A stretch of DNA of 52,138 bases from Prochlorococcus sp. AG-670-N10 (GCA_003209065.1 QCSX01000010.1:1-52138), one strand, 5' to 3'. Shown: positions 37,038 through 47,554, counted from the stretch's first letter. The notes: generated by a model not told the origin, from the letters alone. Translations and numbers: made by a program.

Positions 37038-37709
37038 TTAAATTTTATTTGGTAAATCTTTTTGACTCGTAAGTATTCTATCAATTACTCCATAATCTAA
37101 AGCTTCTTGAGGATTAAGATAACTCATCCTATCAGAGTCTTTCGAGAGATCTTCAATACTTTTACCAGTATTACGTGATAAAATTTCGAGCATTGATTTT
37201 TTATTTTTTAAAACTTCTTCTGCTCTTATTTGGATATCAGTTGCTTGCCCTCTTGCGCCACTAATGGGTTGATGCAGAACAATAGAAGCATGTGGGAGCG
37301 CTGCTCTATGCCCTTTGGTCCCAGAAGATAGGATAACTGCTGCTGTCCCCATTGCTTGTCCAATACAAATAGTATGAATAGGTGGTTTGATGTAATTAAT
37401 AGTATCGCAAATAGCGAAAGCTTCTGTTTCAAACCCAACAGCATCTCCTGTATACCAACTAGTACCTGTTGAATTTATATAAAAGTAGATAGGCTTATCT
37501 GGATCATCAAATTCCAGATAAAGGAGTTGAGCAATAATTAGCTCAGTTACATCCATTCCTAATTGTCTTTTTGCATCATCATCTGAAAATAATGGTAACC
37601 CAAGATACACAATCCTTTCTTTAAGAAGGAGAGAAGGTAAATCTGGGGGTGGAGTCCTCATCGCGGTATTCTCGCCATAATAAGGAGCAGATACAGTCAT
37701 ATGTTCCAC
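37038..37709 (-). CDS. clpR: Non-catalytic Clp protease subunit ClpR
   Basis: A ClpP-like subunit lacking the nucleophile. The GQAMGTAA segment aligns with GxAASMGA so that Gly121 replaces the catalytic Ser. The His (VLHQP, His146) remains. It also has the ClpR-type insertion YTGDAVGFETEAFA in the loop before the active-site helix. Length is 223. It is upstream of clpP3, and the two would be co-transcribed and co-assembled into the ClpP3/R ring. The missing Ser is a known family feature, not a mutation. Confidence 0.93.
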   Translation of the reverse strand: MEHMTVSAPYYGENTAMRTPPPDLPSLLLKERIVYLGLPLFSDDDAKRQLGMDVTELIIAQLLYLEFDDPDKPIYFYINSTGTSWYTGDAVGFETEAFAICDTINYIKPPIHTICIGQAMGTAAVILSSGTKGHRAALPHASIVLHQPISGARGQATDIQIRAEEVLKNKKSMLEILSRNTGKSIEDLSKDSDRMSYLNPQEALDYGVIDRILTSQKDLPNKI

Positions 37710-37740
37710 AAAGTAATTACTGAAGCAATTCTAGCTAGAT

Positions 37741-38856
37741 TCACCCCTGTGTCGCTGGAGATTTAAAAGATTTGTTTGACTCAGGATTATTTATAAGTTT
37801 TCCAAATACCATTCTTCCCGTTGGTGTTTGCAATGCACCAGTAATAACGATGTCTAATCTATCTCCTACAAATTTCTTCGCATCATCAATAACGACCATT
37901 GTCCCGTCATCTAAATATCCAATTCCTTGCATTTTTTCCTTGCCCTCTCTCACAATTTTTATATTAAGTGATTCTCCAGGTTGTACTTCAGGCCTTAAAG
38001 CAATAACTAAATCGCTCAAGTTCATAACTTTCAATTCTTTTACTTCCGCAATCTGAGAGAGATTATAATCTGCTGTAAGTAATGTACCCGCCATATCCTC
38101 AGCAATTCTCAAAAGTTTTTCATCCACTCCATTTCCCTCATACTTTGTTGGGTTTATAACAAGCCTTCTTCCGTATAGATCTCTTAGTTCTTTCAATAAT
38201 TTGAGGCCTCTTCTTCCTTTCGCTCTTTTTTCATTACTACTTGAGTCAGCCAAAGTTTGTAGCTCATCAATTACACTTTGAGCGACAATTAATTGACCCT
38301 CTAGTAAACCGCAGCTCAATAAACCATTTATTCTGCCATCTATTATTACACTTGTATCAAGAATTTTTGGGCTTGCTGCTGGAAGGATTCCTTCATTAAC
38401 TAGATATGCATCAGTATTATTTGGGTTGAATAATCTTAAGAGTGTTCTGCCGTGTGTATCAGCTAATTTATAACCAAGTGCCCCAAAGAAAAAATTACTA
38501 AGAATAGCTGATAAGGGTTTTGCAAAAAACACTTCTCTTGGAAATGGAATCAACAATATTGGTGCAAGTAGTAAATTAGCAACAAGTAATCCTAAAATTA
38601 AACCTACTGATCTACTTATGAGTAAATCGGTAGGCATTGTACGTATTTGCTCAAGGAATGTCTTTCTAAGCTGAAGGAATACGAAGCCTGCTGCTAATCC
38701 AACAAAAAAACCTATAATCGCTAATACAATTCTAAATCCTTCAACATTTGAGACCTGTTTAAGTATGTCTACTGGTAAAAGATCAACCCCAAGCCATCCT
38801 GATGCTGCTCCAGACAATACAAATAAAATTAGTACTAAGATATCCGTCATATACAT
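37741..38856 (-). CDS. Membrane-anchored PIN-TRAM domain protein
   Basis: N-terminal four membrane helices (about residues 1-130), a PIN nuclease-like domain starting ILDTSVIIDGRINGLL near residue 160, then a C-terminal TRAM RNA-binding domain (about 285-345). Acidic residues of the PIN site are kept (DTSVIIDGR, LLTADYNL). The 371-residue architecture matches the YacL/PilT-like family. RNase activity is inferred from the PIN fold. It is divergent from the hemW-like gene by about 91 bases. Confidence 0.9.
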   Translation of the reverse strand: MYMTDILVLILFVLSGAASGWLGVDLLPVDILKQVSNVEGFRIVLAIIGFFVGLAAGFVFLQLRKTFLEQIRTMPTDLLISRSVGLILGLLVANLLLAPILLIPFPREVFFAKPLSAILSNFFFGALGYKLADTHGRTLLRLFNPNNTDAYLVNEGILPAASPKILDTSVIIDGRINGLLSCGLLEGQLIVAQSVIDELQTLADSSSNEKRAKGRRGLKLLKELRDLYGRRLVINPTKYEGNGVDEKLLRIAEDMAGTLLTADYNLSQIAEVKELKVMNLSDLVIALRPEVQPGESLNIKIVREGKEKMQGIGYLDDGTMVVIDDAKKFVGDRLDIVITGALQTPTGRMVFGKLINNPESNKSFKSPATQG

Positions 38857-38947
38857 AATCTACTAGGATTTATTAATTGAGTAAATAAAGAATTTATTTT
38901 TTAAACCCCTCACGAGATTTTTTTTTGCTTAAAACTGTATTTATATT

Positions 38948-40171
38948 ATGAATAAGTTTCCAAGAAGTGCTTACATACATATACCTTTTTGTCATAGGAG
39001 ATGCTTCTACTGTGACTTTGCAGTTATACCTTTGGGCAATAATATTGAAAGTTTAAATGGCTATGGAAGTAAAACTGTAAACGAATATTTGACCTATTTA
39101 AATAAAGAAATATTGTCAATCAAACATAAATCACCTCTTTCAACAATTTATATTGGTGGAGGAACTCCTTCAATTTTAGATCCCTTGCAAATTAAAGATT
39201 TAATAAATCTTCTTAAGGAGAATTACAGAATTGATTATGGTGCTGAAATTACAATGGAGGTCGATCCAGCTAGTTTTAATGAAGATGATCTTCATGGCTT
39301 CATAAAAGCAGGAATTAATAGATTTAGTCTTGGTGCCCAAAGTTTTAATAATCAGATACTTAAACAGGCGGGAAGAAGACATGTCAGTAAAGATGTTGAG
39401 AAATCTTGTTTTTGGTTAAAAAGCGCACATGATAATGGTCTAATTAAAAGTTGGAGTTTAGATCTAATTCAAAATTTACCAAGTTGTGGCTTTAAAGAAT
39501 GGCAAGAAGACTTAGAAAAAGCGTTAAAGTTCAGCCCTCCGCACATATCAATTTATGATTTAAGTATTGAAACTGGAACAGTTTTTAAAAAATTAGTTGA
39601 TTTAGGCAAACTTTCGTTACCAAATGATGATGAATCTTTTAAAAATAGTGAAATTACAAATTCTATTTTAAAAGCATCAGGTTATTCAAGATATGAAATC
39701 TCTAATTATTCTTTACCTGGATATCAATCACGACACAATAGAGTTTATTGGACTGGTCTAGGATGGTGGAGTTTTGGTCAAGGATCTACTAGTTCTCCTT
39801 GGGGGCAAAAGTTTACTAGACCGAGAATAAGTAAAGATTATAAAAAATGGGTAACTAAGCAATGCGAAATTAAATTAGAACCTTCACTTGTTAACCAAGA
39901 AAAAATTTATAAAGATTTAGATGAAAAAATTATGTTAGGAATGAGACTTAAAGAAGGTGTTAATATTCATAAACTAATCCATGCGCATAATTGGGATAAA
40001 AAAAAGTCTGAAATAGCACTAGTAAAATTATTAAAAGAATGGGAAAGATTCTTGGAAACTGGCCTTTTGATTAATAAAGGAAATAGATTTTATTTAAGTG
40101 ATCCCAAAGGTATGGAATTAAGCAATCAAATTCTTGTCTCAATGTTTAGATGGTGGGAAAAAGTTAAATGA
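38948..40171 (+). CDS. hemW: HemW-like radical SAM protein
   Basis: A radical SAM enzyme with the CxxxCxxC cluster motif (Cys15, Cys19, Cys22 in [11 protein letters not shown]), [12 protein letters not shown] and the SLGAQSFN segment. HemW-type proteins resemble HemN but act as heme chaperones or in unknown steps. The residues distinguishing true HemN cannot be judged fully by eye. Length is 407. The gene overlaps panB at its 3' end by eight bases. Confidence 0.85.
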   Translation: MNKFPRSAYIHIPFCHRRCFYCDFAVIPLGNNIESLNGYGSKTVNEYLTYLNKEILSIKHKSPLSTIYIGGGTPSILDPLQIKDLINLLKENYRIDYGAEITMEVDPASFNEDDLHGFIKAGINRFSLGAQSFNNQILKQAGRRHVSKDVEKSCFWLKSAHDNGLIKSWSLDLIQNLPSCGFKEWQEDLEKALKFSPPHISIYDLSIETGTVFKKLVDLGKLSLPNDDESFKNSEITNSILKASGYSRYEISNYSLPGYQSRHNRVYWTGLGWWSFGQGSTSSPWGQKFTRPRISKDYKKWVTKQCEIKLEPSLVNQEKIYKDLDEKIMLGMRLKEGVNIHKLIHAHNWDKKKSEIALVKLLKEWERFLETGLLINKGNRFYLSDPKGMELSNQILVSMFRWWEKVK

Positions 40172-40937
40172 GCCTTTCAGAGGTTACCCATTCTTTAAGT
40201 TTTTCTCCAAGATATTTTTTCCCATCAAAAATTGGTTTACAAAAAGGAGGTTGCTGATCATTAAGTCCTAATAAATCAGCCGTAACTCTTACTTGACCAT
40301 CACAAAAATTACCTGCACCTATTCCTATAGTTGGAATTTCTAAAGTAGTTTGAATTTCCTTGGCAAGCGATTCTGGAATATGCTCCAAAACTATAGAAAA
40401 ACATCCTAATTTTTCAAGTGCTAAAGCTTCCCTTTTGATTTTTTCATGGCTGTCTGAATTAGTCCCTTGCTTTTTTAATCCAAGATTTAAATAGCTCTGT
40501 GGAGTAAGTCCTAAATGTCCCATGACAGGTATTCCCATTCTTATTAACCTTGAAATGACTTTTTGAACCTCTGGTTCAGCACCCTCTACTTTAACTGCCT
40601 TAGCATAAGTGTTTTTAATTATTTTTCCGGCATATTCCACTGCCTTATCTTCTCCGCATTGATAAGTAAGAAAAGGCATATCACAAACTAATAAGGCTTG
40701 TTCTTCTATTTCTTTGCTGAAGCCTCTTGAAACGGCGTTTGTATGATAAATCATATTGTCTAACGTAACTGGCAAAGTGGATTTATATCCTAAACAGACC
40801 ATTGCTAAAGAGTCCCCTACGAGAACAATATCTGCTCCTGATTGCTCAGCTAGCGAACCTGATATAGAGTCCCATGCAGTCAATGCGATTATTTTTTGAG
40901 AATCTTTTTTATATTTAACTAGTTCTGATGGCAACAT
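40164..40937 (-). CDS. panB: Ketopantoate hydroxymethyltransferase
   Basis: First committed step of pantothenate and CoA synthesis, transferring a one-carbon unit from folate. TIM barrel of 257 residues with [15 protein letters not shown] (metal-binding Asp), a [14 protein letters not shown] segment (Lys, Glu), GHLGLTPQS and [15 protein letters not shown]. All match PanB. The start is the ATG at 40937, just upstream of the SRP RNA region. It is convergent with hemW. Confidence 0.96.
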   Translation of the reverse strand: MLPSELVKYKKDSQKIIALTAWDSISGSLAEQSGADIVLVGDSLAMVCLGYKSTLPVTLDNMIYHTNAVSRGFSKEIEEQALLVCDMPFLTYQCGEDKAVEYAGKIIKNTYAKAVKVEGAEPEVQKVISRLIRMGIPVMGHLGLTPQSYLNLGLKKQGTNSDSHEKIKREALALEKLGCFSIVLEHIPESLAKEIQTTLEIPTIGIGAGNFCDGQVRVTADLLGLNDQQPPFCKPIFDGKKYLGEKLKEWVTSERLI

Positions 40938-40970
40938 AGGCAGTAACTATCTTTTTTAATCAAAAATTGC

Positions 40971-40976
40971 TATTAT
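40971..40976 (+). promoter_or_regulatory. -10 box of the SRP RNA gene
   Basis: TATTAT is five bases before the predicted RNA 5' end at 40982, an almost ideal distance for a -10 element. No convincing -35 element is seen at 17 bases. Confidence 0.5.
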
Positions 40977-40981
40977 GAATC

Positions 40982-41077
40982 TGACTCGGCCTTTCGCGGT
41001 TTTAACGCCCAAACCTGGTCAGGATCGGAAGATAGCAGCCACAAGGGATGCTTGAGGCAGGCGAGACATCCGGGTCA
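40982..41077 (+). ncRNA. ffs: Signal recognition particle RNA (4.5S-type)
   Basis: The conserved apical domain is present: CAGGATCGGAAGATAGCAGCC near 41020-41040, with the GGAA tetraloop and the asymmetric internal loop that bind Ffh. The terminal stem TGACTCGG pairs with CCGGGTCA, fixing the about 96-base length. It lies between panB and ftsZ. The exact ends are inferred from pairing. Confidence 0.92.
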
Positions 41078-41091
41078 CTTCATTCTAAAGT

Positions 41092-42207
41092 TTACTCTAT
41101 ATCTTTTTTATTCTGCCTTATTCTTAAAAACTCTGGAATACTTGCCCCTGTATCTTTGTTGTCTTGATCAGAAAATAGTGATTTATTCGCTAAACGGTTT
41201 TTAATTCTTTGTTGCTTTAAAGGTTGATTTGTTTCGAACCCTGTTGCAATTACAGTAACTTGTATCTCACCTTCCATCGATTCATCTACAACTGCTCCTA
41301 CTATTATATTCGCTTCTTGATCTACAACGTCATAGATAATTTCAGAAGCAGAGGTCATATCTTCCAAAGTCATATCTTTCCCTCCAGTAATGTTAATCAC
41401 ACAGCCTTTAGCTCCATCAATTCTTGCGGCTTCTAACAAAGGACTATTCATTGCAGCCTGAGCAGCTTCTAATGCTCTCGATCTACCAGAGCCAATACCT
41501 ATTCCAAGAAGGGCAGTGCCAGCCTCGGTCATGACAGACCTAATATCAGCAAAGTCTACGTTTACTAATCCAGGACATGTAATTATATCACTGATACCTT
41601 TAACCCCCATTCTTAAAACATCATCAGCATTCCTGAATGCTTCTTGAAGTGGGGCACCTGCAATTACGTCTTTCAAACGATCATTTGGTATAACAATAAG
41701 AGTATCAACATTTTCAGCTAACCTTGCGATGCCTTCTTCTGCTTGGCGCATTCGCCTTTTACCCTCAAAAGAAAATGGTTTGGTTACTATTCCAACAGTT
41801 AAAGCACCACTTTGCTTGGCAACTTCTGCGACTACTGGAGCAGCTCCTGTTCCAGTTCCACCTCCCATACCTGCAGCAATAAAAACTAAATCTGAACCCT
41901 CTAGGGCTTGTTGAAGGTCATCCCTAGATTCTTCAGCTGCTTTTTGCCCGATACTTGGGTTGCCACCTGCTCCAAGACCTCTCGTTAAGTGTTGACCAAG
42001 TTGGACTCTTCGTTCCGCAGAAGATTGTAATAAAGCTTGTGCATCAGTATTAAGAACTCTGAATGAAACACCTTCAAGATCACTGTCAATCATTCTGTTT
42101 ACAGCATTACTTCCTCCACCACCAACACCAATAACTTCAATTTTGGCGTTTTGACTTGGAAGGATGTCTTTTGATTGATCAAAGTTTGGATTGTTTCCGA
42201 AGCTCAT
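41092..42207 (-). CDS. ftsZ: Cell-division GTPase FtsZ
   Basis: Polymerises into the division ring. The 371-residue core has the tubulin-signature GTP loop [17 protein letters not shown], with [15 protein letters not shown] near the N-terminus. The T7 loop [22 protein letters not shown] is intact. The extreme C-terminus, [10 protein letters not shown], fits the cyanobacterial ZipN/FtsA-type binding peptide, after a short linker. The 3' end is close to the convergent SRP RNA. The gene lies downstream of ftsQ, with a 177-base gap for its own promoter. Confidence 0.98.
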   Translation of the reverse strand: MSFGNNPNFDQSKDILPSQNAKIEVIGVGGGGSNAVNRMIDSDLEGVSFRVLNTDAQALLQSSAERRVQLGQHLTRGLGAGGNPSIGQKAAEESRDDLQQALEGSDLVFIAAGMGGGTGTGAAPVVAEVAKQSGALTVGIVTKPFSFEGKRRMRQAEEGIARLAENVDTLIVIPNDRLKDVIAGAPLQEAFRNADDVLRMGVKGISDIITCPGLVNVDFADIRSVMTEAGTALLGIGIGSGRSRALEAAQAAMNSPLLEAARIDGAKGCVINITGGKDMTLEDMTSASEIIYDVVDQEANIIVGAVVDESMEGEIQVTVIATGFETNQPLKQQRIKNRLANKSLFSDQDNKDTGASIPEFLRIRQNKKDIE

Positions 42208-42384
42208 CTCTAAATAAAATCAAATACTAGTATTGGGTGCATTATGAACTGACAAAGCTAATAAGTAAGATTTTCTTGAGGAAAGTCCTTAAATATTAAC
42301 TTGTCAAAAAGTTGAGTTAATAGGTAAAACGCTTATTATAACTGTAGTAATCAAAAAAACTTTTATGAAATTTGTTTTCAATTA

Positions 42385-43110
42385 TTAGGGTTTGAACACT
42401 TTAATTTTTGGATTGTTTGGATCAGTTAAGTCGATATTATCAATTCTTTCTAATATGATCCCTTTTTTTAGTTGTTTTTTTAAATCACAAATTATTTGTA
42501 ATTGAGTTTCAATTATTGTTGAGTTAAATCCCAATAATATTGTGTTAAGACTTTTTTCTTCTAATGTTAAAAATCCATTTGGTGAGTAATTTATTGTAAC
42601 GAATTCCACGTCATTATTTTTTTGAGATTTCAAAATTTTTGATAATGTACCTCTAAATTTTTCTTGCCATCCAAACACTTTACTTGATGATTCTTTCAAA
42701 TTTTCTTCTTCTGAATATTTTTTATTTATAAAAAAACCATCTTTATCAATAAAACCAGTTATTTTTTCTCCTTTTAAAATTCTCTCCCCATAAGCCAAGG
42801 GAATTCTTGTTTTAACTAGAATTCTTAAACCAAAAGGAAATATTTGTTTATAAATTGCGACGTTTTCAAGAGATAAATTTTTTTTTAATTCTTTTTCAGC
42901 GTATTTAGTTTTAACAAATATTAATGGGGTGGGGAAGTTAAGAGATGAGTTGGCAACAATATCTTCGATAGAAAATAATTCGCTACCAGAGATTGAAATG
43001 TCTTGGTAATTAACTTTTTTAAAAGTTTTAAAGGTTAAAAAAGTTGTTAAAAATAAACAGGTAATCAATACAAAAAAACTTCTTTCCTTTACTTTTTGTT
43101 GATCCTTCAC
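42385..43110 (-). CDS. ftsQ: Division protein FtsQ/DivIB (POTRA protein)
   Basis: A single membrane helix (FFVLITCLFLTTFLTFKTF, residues about 12-30) precedes a POTRA domain (VNYQDISISGSELFSIEDI) and a beta domain (PFGLRILVKTRIPLAYGERI). These are the features of FtsQ, which links early and late divisome proteins. The start is GTG at 43110, overlapping the end of the upstream gene by four bases. Sequence similarity in this family is weak, so the assignment also rests on its position near ddl and ftsZ. Confidence 0.85.
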   Translation of the reverse strand: MKDQQKVKERSFFVLITCLFLTTFLTFKTFKKVNYQDISISGSELFSIEDIVANSSLNFPTPLIFVKTKYAEKELKKNLSLENVAIYKQIFPFGLRILVKTRIPLAYGERILKGEKITGFIDKDGFFINKKYSEEENLKESSSKVFGWQEKFRGTLSKILKSQKNNDVEFVTINYSPNGFLTLEEKSLNTILLGFNSTIIETQLQIICDLKKQLKKGIILERIDNIDLTDPNNPKIKVFKP

Positions 43111-43517
43111 AGATCACATCTAGCCTTTTCCATCAATTGATCCATCCATTCTCTCGCTTTTTCTGCATCTGAGAAGGGTACATCCATCTCTTTCCCATCT
43201 CCAACTAGTCTAAGCCTACACTTACCTTGAGATTCATTAGTTAAAGGAGCTTCCCCTGAAGTAAGAGCCATTAATTCTACTAATTCAAGTTTTTTTATTG
43301 TGAAGCTATCTTTCTCTTCGAATGTACCAGCTTCAAATGCACTCCATTTTAATTCGCCATCTTTTAAAAAAGCCCCGCCAGAACTATCTAATTTACAAAT
43401 TTCAGAACCATTAGCCCAATTTCTAAAAAGATTCTGCCTTCTTCTCTCCAACCAACCAAGAGCAGTTAATAGAACGAAGATTAAAAGTAATGGTAACCAA
43501 AGTAGTCCATGCAGCAT
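43107..43517 (-). CDS. Membrane-anchored protein between ddl and ftsQ, unknown
   Basis: One N-terminal helix (GLLWLPLLLIFVLLTALGWL, about residues 4-23) precedes a charged soluble domain, FRNWANGSEICKLDSSGGAFLKDGELKWSAFEAG, and a C-terminal helix with MDQLMEKARCDL. I do not recognise a named family, but the composition is protein-like. It is coupled to ftsQ by a four-base overlap and lies 14 bases downstream of ddl, so it sits inside a cell-wall/division operon. A role there is inferred from position only. Confidence 0.78.
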   Translation of the reverse strand: MLHGLLWLPLLLIFVLLTALGWLERRRQNLFRNWANGSEICKLDSSGGAFLKDGELKWSAFEAGTFEEKDSFTIKKLELVELMALTSGEAPLTNESQGKCRLRLVGDGKEMDVPFSDAEKAREWMDQLMEKARCDL

Positions 43518-43531
43518 TTGACTTTATTCTA

Positions 43532-44596
43532 TTAATCTAAGGATATATCAATTAGTTTAGCCACAAGTTGATTAATATTTAAACCTGAAGCCTCCCAAAG
43601 CATTGGAAACATACTTTTACTAGTGAAACCTGGGATTGTATTTATTTCATTCAAAAAGATTTTATTTGAAATCTTTTCTAAAAAGAAATCTACTCTCGCA
43701 AAACCGTAAATATTTAACTCTCTACAACTTCGGATAGCTATTTTTTTAATTTGTTCAGAGATTTGAGAATCAATATCAGCAGGTATAATTATTTGATTAT
43801 TCATGGAATATTTTGAATTATAATCGTACCAATCTGTGGAATAGGAGACTTCACCAATTTCAGATGAGTAAAGTTTTAAATTACCAATTATTCCGCATTC
43901 TAGTTCTCTAACATCCAGACCTTCCTCGACAATAATTCTTGAGTCTATTGCATAAGCCTTTTGTAAAGCTCTAATTATTTCTGATTTATTTTTTGCCTTA
44001 GAAATGCCAAGTGAAGAACCTGAATTGGCAGGTTTAATAAAAACTGGTAAATTTAATTTTTCAATAATTTCAACAGATAAATTATTCTTAACACTATCAT
44101 CACCAAGATTCTGATTCTGGATAGCTAAATAATTTACTTGTGGAATTTCTAGATGAGAGAATATTTTTTTCATTAATATTTTATCCATTCCAAGAGCGGA
44201 ACCTAAAATTCCACCACCAACCATGGGTTTTTGGGTAAATTTTAATAATCCATGAATTGCTCCATCTTCTCCGTTTAAACCATGCAAGAGGGGGAACCAT
44301 ATATCAATACTTTGAAATTCAATATTGTTTAGAAAGTTAATTTCTCCTTTAGGCAATAATTGGTACTTATCGGTTGTTGCATTTCTACTATTCTCTTTTA
44401 ATAATTTGAGAGATTGATCGTTATTAAGCCAAACTCCATTCTCATTAATATAGAAAGCTTTAACCCTAAATCTATCTATGTTTGTTTTGGAAATTAAGGC
44501 TTCAAAAACTGTCTTGGCCGAGGATATTGAAACATAATGCTCATTAGACTCTCCTCCAAAGATTATCCCAATACATTTTTTTTCTTTACCTCCCAT
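43532..44596 (-). CDS. ddl: D-alanine-D-alanine ligase
   Basis: ATP-grasp ligase making the dipeptide end of peptidoglycan. IGIIFGGESNEHYVSISSAKTV is the family opening. The active-site PLLHGLNGEDGAIHGLL and the ATP loop PVFIKPANSGSSLGI follow. The magnesium site FLNEINTIPGFTSKSMFP is present. Length is 354, with an extended N-terminal region typical of the cyanobacterial form. It lies 7 bases after miaB and 14 before the unknown membrane gene. Confidence 0.97.
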   Translation of the reverse strand: MGGKEKKCIGIIFGGESNEHYVSISSAKTVFEALISKTNIDRFRVKAFYINENGVWLNNDQSLKLLKENSRNATTDKYQLLPKGEINFLNNIEFQSIDIWFPLLHGLNGEDGAIHGLLKFTQKPMVGGGILGSALGMDKILMKKIFSHLEIPQVNYLAIQNQNLGDDSVKNNLSVEIIEKLNLPVFIKPANSGSSLGISKAKNKSEIIRALQKAYAIDSRIIVEEGLDVRELECGIIGNLKLYSSEIGEVSYSTDWYDYNSKYSMNNQIIIPADIDSQISEQIKKIAIRSCRELNIYGFARVDFFLEKISNKIFLNEINTIPGFTSKSMFPMLWEASGLNINQLVAKLIDISLD

Positions 44597-44603
44597 TTAA
44601 AGA

Positions 44604-45998
44604 TTACTTACAAATTTGACCGGTTAAAGAAAAAGATCTGGCTTCATTTATTTTGACATTTATTTCATCTCCAAATGAATAATTAAATTCAACATTTTTT
44701 GGAATTTCTACAAAAGTAAGTCTATTTGTTCTTGTCCTTCCCATCATTTGATCTTTATTTTTTGGATTCAAGCCCTCAATTAAAACACTTTCAATATTAT
44801 TTAAATATCTTTGATTTCTTTTTCTGGAGGTTTTTTCCACTAGTTCATTAATTTCTTTTAATCTTTCTTTTTTAACTTCTTCAGGAATTTGATTATTCCA
44901 TATTGCAGCAGGTGTATTAGGTCTTGGAGAGTAGGCTGCGGTCATTACTTGATCGAAGCCTATATCAGATATTAATTTTAATGTCTCACGATATTGGCTT
45001 TCTGTTTCTCCAGGGAAAGCAACTATTGCATCTGCAGTAATTGATGCATTTGGCATTAATAGTCTTATATTTTCAATTATTCTTTTATATTTATCTATTG
45101 TGTAACCTCTAGCCATCAATCTCAGAATTTCATTATTGCCACTTTGAAATGGAATATGAAAATGCTCACAAACTTTGTCTAATTCAAAACAAGCTTTTAT
45201 TAGTCTTTTTGAGAAATATTTTGGATGACTTGTAGAAAATCTTATCCTTCTAATTCCATCCACATCATGAATAAAATAAAGCAAATCAGTAAGTGTATTT
45301 TCTTTCCTTCCCTTTTTTGTCGCCCCAGGAAGATCTCTACCGTAGGCATCAATATTTTGCCCTAAAAGAGTTACCTCTTTAAAACTATTATGAGCTAAGG
45401 TTTCTATTTCACTTTTAATTGCATCTGGATATCTTGACTGTTCTTTACCTCTAACAGATGGGACAACACAATAAGAGCATCTTTCATTGCAACCATAAAT
45501 GATATTCACCCAACCACAAATAGAGCTATCTCTTCTAGCATTAGTAATATCTTCAGATATAAAAGTTTCTTCAGTGGCTACGACTTGATTACCTGAATCA
45601 ACCCTCTCTAAAAGATTCTCAAGATTATTTATATGTTGTGGACCCATGATTAGATCAAGTTCGGGCACTCTTCTTAAAAGAGATTCACCCTCTTGTTGCG
45701 CGAGGCAACCCGCTACAACTAATTTTAATTTTGGAGTACTATGCTTTCTTTTGACTTGCTTTCCTAAAAAACTGTAAACCTTTTGCTGAGCACTGTCTCT
45801 TATTGTGCAAGTGTTATATAAAACTAAATCCGCTTTAAATTCATCAATAGCTCTTGAATATCCCATTTTTTCAAGTGTGCCAGCCATCCTTTCGGAATCG
45901 GCTTTATTCATTTGACAACCAAAAGTTGTTATCCAATAACTACCTATAGAGGAATTTTTGTAAGTCTTTTCTTCTTCTTGGATTGATTTGGTTAGCAC
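44604..45998 (-). CDS. miaB: tRNA 2-methylthio-N6-isopentenyladenosine synthase
   Basis: A radical SAM methylthiotransferase for tRNA A37. The N-terminal UPF0004 domain carries [14 protein letters not shown]. The radical SAM cluster motif is [24 protein letters not shown] domain follows near the end. The 464 residues are normal. The start is GTG at 45998. An overlapping frame at 45940-46131 is a shadow running into tRNA-His. It precedes ddl by seven bases. Confidence 0.95.
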   Translation of the reverse strand: MLTKSIQEEEKTYKNSSIGSYWITTFGCQMNKADSERMAGTLEKMGYSRAIDEFKADLVLYNTCTIRDSAQQKVYSFLGKQVKRKHSTPKLKLVVAGCLAQQEGESLLRRVPELDLIMGPQHINNLENLLERVDSGNQVVATEETFISEDITNARRDSSICGWVNIIYGCNERCSYCVVPSVRGKEQSRYPDAIKSEIETLAHNSFKEVTLLGQNIDAYGRDLPGATKKGRKENTLTDLLYFIHDVDGIRRIRFSTSHPKYFSKRLIKACFELDKVCEHFHIPFQSGNNEILRLMARGYTIDKYKRIIENIRLLMPNASITADAIVAFPGETESQYRETLKLISDIGFDQVMTAAYSPRPNTPAAIWNNQIPEEVKKERLKEINELVEKTSRKRNQRYLNNIESVLIEGLNPKNKDQMMGRTRTNRLTFVEIPKNVEFNYSFGDEINVKINEARSFSLTGQICK

Positions 45999-46072
45999 TT
46001 TGCAAAAAGTTTTGAAGGACTTTTGTTAATTCAAAATTATAATTTAAATAATTTTGGAGCAATATTTTTGAG

Positions 46073-46146
46073 GGCGAGCGAGGGGATTCGAACCCCCGAA
46101 TAGCGGCGCCACAAGCCACTGCCTTAACCACTTGGCGACGCCCGCC
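46073..46146 (-). tRNA. tRNA-His (anticodon GTG)
   Basis: On the minus strand GCGGGCG pairs with CGCTCGC (one G-T pair), with C as the discriminator. The base at 46146 is C on the plus strand, so the extra 5' G(-1) typical of tRNA-His is encoded and faces the discriminator. The anticodon stem GTGGC/GCCGC encloses TTGTGGC, giving GTG. CCA is not encoded. Confidence 0.95.
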
Positions 46147-46151
46147 TCACA

Positions 46152-46157
46152 TATATA
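46152..46157 (-). promoter_or_regulatory. Candidate -10 box for tRNA-His
   Basis: On the minus strand TATATA ends five bases before the first tRNA base, a good distance for a -10 element. The -35 region was not identified. Confidence 0.35.
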
Positions 46158-46280
46158 AACTTAACAACTTACGAGTAAAAATTCATGCATATTTGTATGT
46201 TTTAGAAGATTTTGAAGTATTTTCCTATTTCTATATAAGCTTTATCTATGTTTTAAAATAAAATAAAAGCATATTAAATC

Positions 46281-47516
46281 TTGATCAACTCCGGAAAAAC
46301 AGAGGTTCTTATACCTAGATGCCTTTGTGAAATAGATAATGTTGATAACCTCAACGTGGATGATGAGGGTTTCGCTTCTGTTTTTGTTGCTTGGGAAAAA
46401 GGAATTGTTTCTGAACTAAAGCCGATAAATATAAAAAATAAAAAACCAAAAAAAATCCTTTTCCCAAGATTTGTTGAGACTCACTCACATCTTGATAAAT
46501 CTTTCACTTTTGGAGAGTTTCCTAATTTTAAATCAAACTATCATGAGGCCTTATCAGTAAATTTAGAGGAGCATAAAACTAGGTCTAAAATTAAAGTTTT
46601 AGATAGAGCTGAAAAATCACTCAACTTGGCTCTTAAAAATGGTTATAGAGCTATCAGGAGCCATGTTGATACCTACGAAAGTCAGGATAATAATATTTGG
46701 GATGAGCTTTTTAAAATCCAAAAAAAATATTCCTCTAAGTTGAAATTGCAATATGTAGCATTAGCTCCATTGGAGTTTTGGGATACTCCCCATGGAGAGG
46801 AATTAGCAAAAATTTTTTCTAAGAAAAAGGGTATTTTAGGTGGAGTTCTTGTTCCTCCCTTTAAAAATAGAGCAAAAATAAAATACTTACTCTCTAAAAC
46901 TCTCTTGCTTGCAGATAAATATAAATTAGAAATTGACTTACACATAGATGAATCAACTATTGAGCCAGGAGCGGGTATAAAAGTTCTTTTGGAAACTATT
47001 GATAGATTAAATATTAAAGTCCCAATAACATGTAGTCATTTAAGTAGTATTTTATCTCTAAATAATAATGAAATACTAAATCTGGGAAGCAAAATCGCTG
47101 AGAAAGATATAAAAGTGATTGCACTTCCTCTTACAAATTTCTGGTTGCTCAATCGTAAAGAAAAAAGTACATCTTTAAATAGGCCAGTTGCACCAATAAA
47201 GCAACTACAAAAATCATTAGTCGATGTTTCTATCGGGAGTGATAATGTTCAAGACCCTTGGTATCCATTTGGTAATTACGATCCTTTTTATTTGATGTCT
47301 CTTGCAATGCCAATGCTTCAATTAAATCCTTGGGAAAGATTGACTTTATCTTCCATTTTTTTGTCACCAAGTAGATTATTGAATTTAACTTGGGATGGGG
47401 TGGTTAAAAAAGGTTGCCCTGCGAATTTTGTGCTTTTAGAAGCTGGAAATTGGGCGGATATTTTCTCTAGTAATTTAAGAAGAGAAGTCCTTATAAACGG
47501 CGAATTGTATAGCTAA
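46281..47516 (+). CDS. Cytosine-deaminase-like amidohydrolase
   Basis: A metal-dependent hydrolase barrel. THSHLDKS gives the first metal His pair (His68, His70) in the CodA-type pattern. HIDES (His), TCSHLSS (His) and SDNVQDPWYP (catalytic Asp) follow in order, all features of cytosine deaminases and relatives. Length is 411. The start is TTG at 46281; no ATG with better context exists nearby. The FAD oxidase follows 38 bases later on the same strand. The actual substrate (cytosine, isoguanine or other N-heterocycle) cannot be told from sequence. Confidence 0.82.
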   Translation: MINSGKTEVLIPRCLCEIDNVDNLNVDDEGFASVFVAWEKGIVSELKPINIKNKKPKKILFPRFVETHSHLDKSFTFGEFPNFKSNYHEALSVNLEEHKTRSKIKVLDRAEKSLNLALKNGYRAIRSHVDTYESQDNNIWDELFKIQKKYSSKLKLQYVALAPLEFWDTPHGEELAKIFSKKKGILGGVLVPPFKNRAKIKYLLSKTLLLADKYKLEIDLHIDESTIEPGAGIKVLLETIDRLNIKVPITCSHLSSILSLNNNEILNLGSKIAEKDIKVIALPLTNFWLLNRKEKSTSLNRPVAPIKQLQKSLVDVSIGSDNVQDPWYPFGNYDPFYLMSLAMPMLQLNPWERLTLSSIFLSPSRLLNLTWDGVVKKGCPANFVLLEAGNWADIFSSNLRREVLINGELYS

Positions 47517-47554
47517 TCAATTATTTTATGTTTAAAGTAAAAAATTAATTATTA

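Noticed and set aside
37038..37709. ClpR as a mutated, dead ClpP
   Set aside because: Loss of Ser and the loop insertion are normal, conserved ClpR features.
45940..46131. 63-codon minus-strand frame across miaB start and tRNA-His
   Set aside because: It reads through the tRNA-His gene and is out of frame with MiaB.
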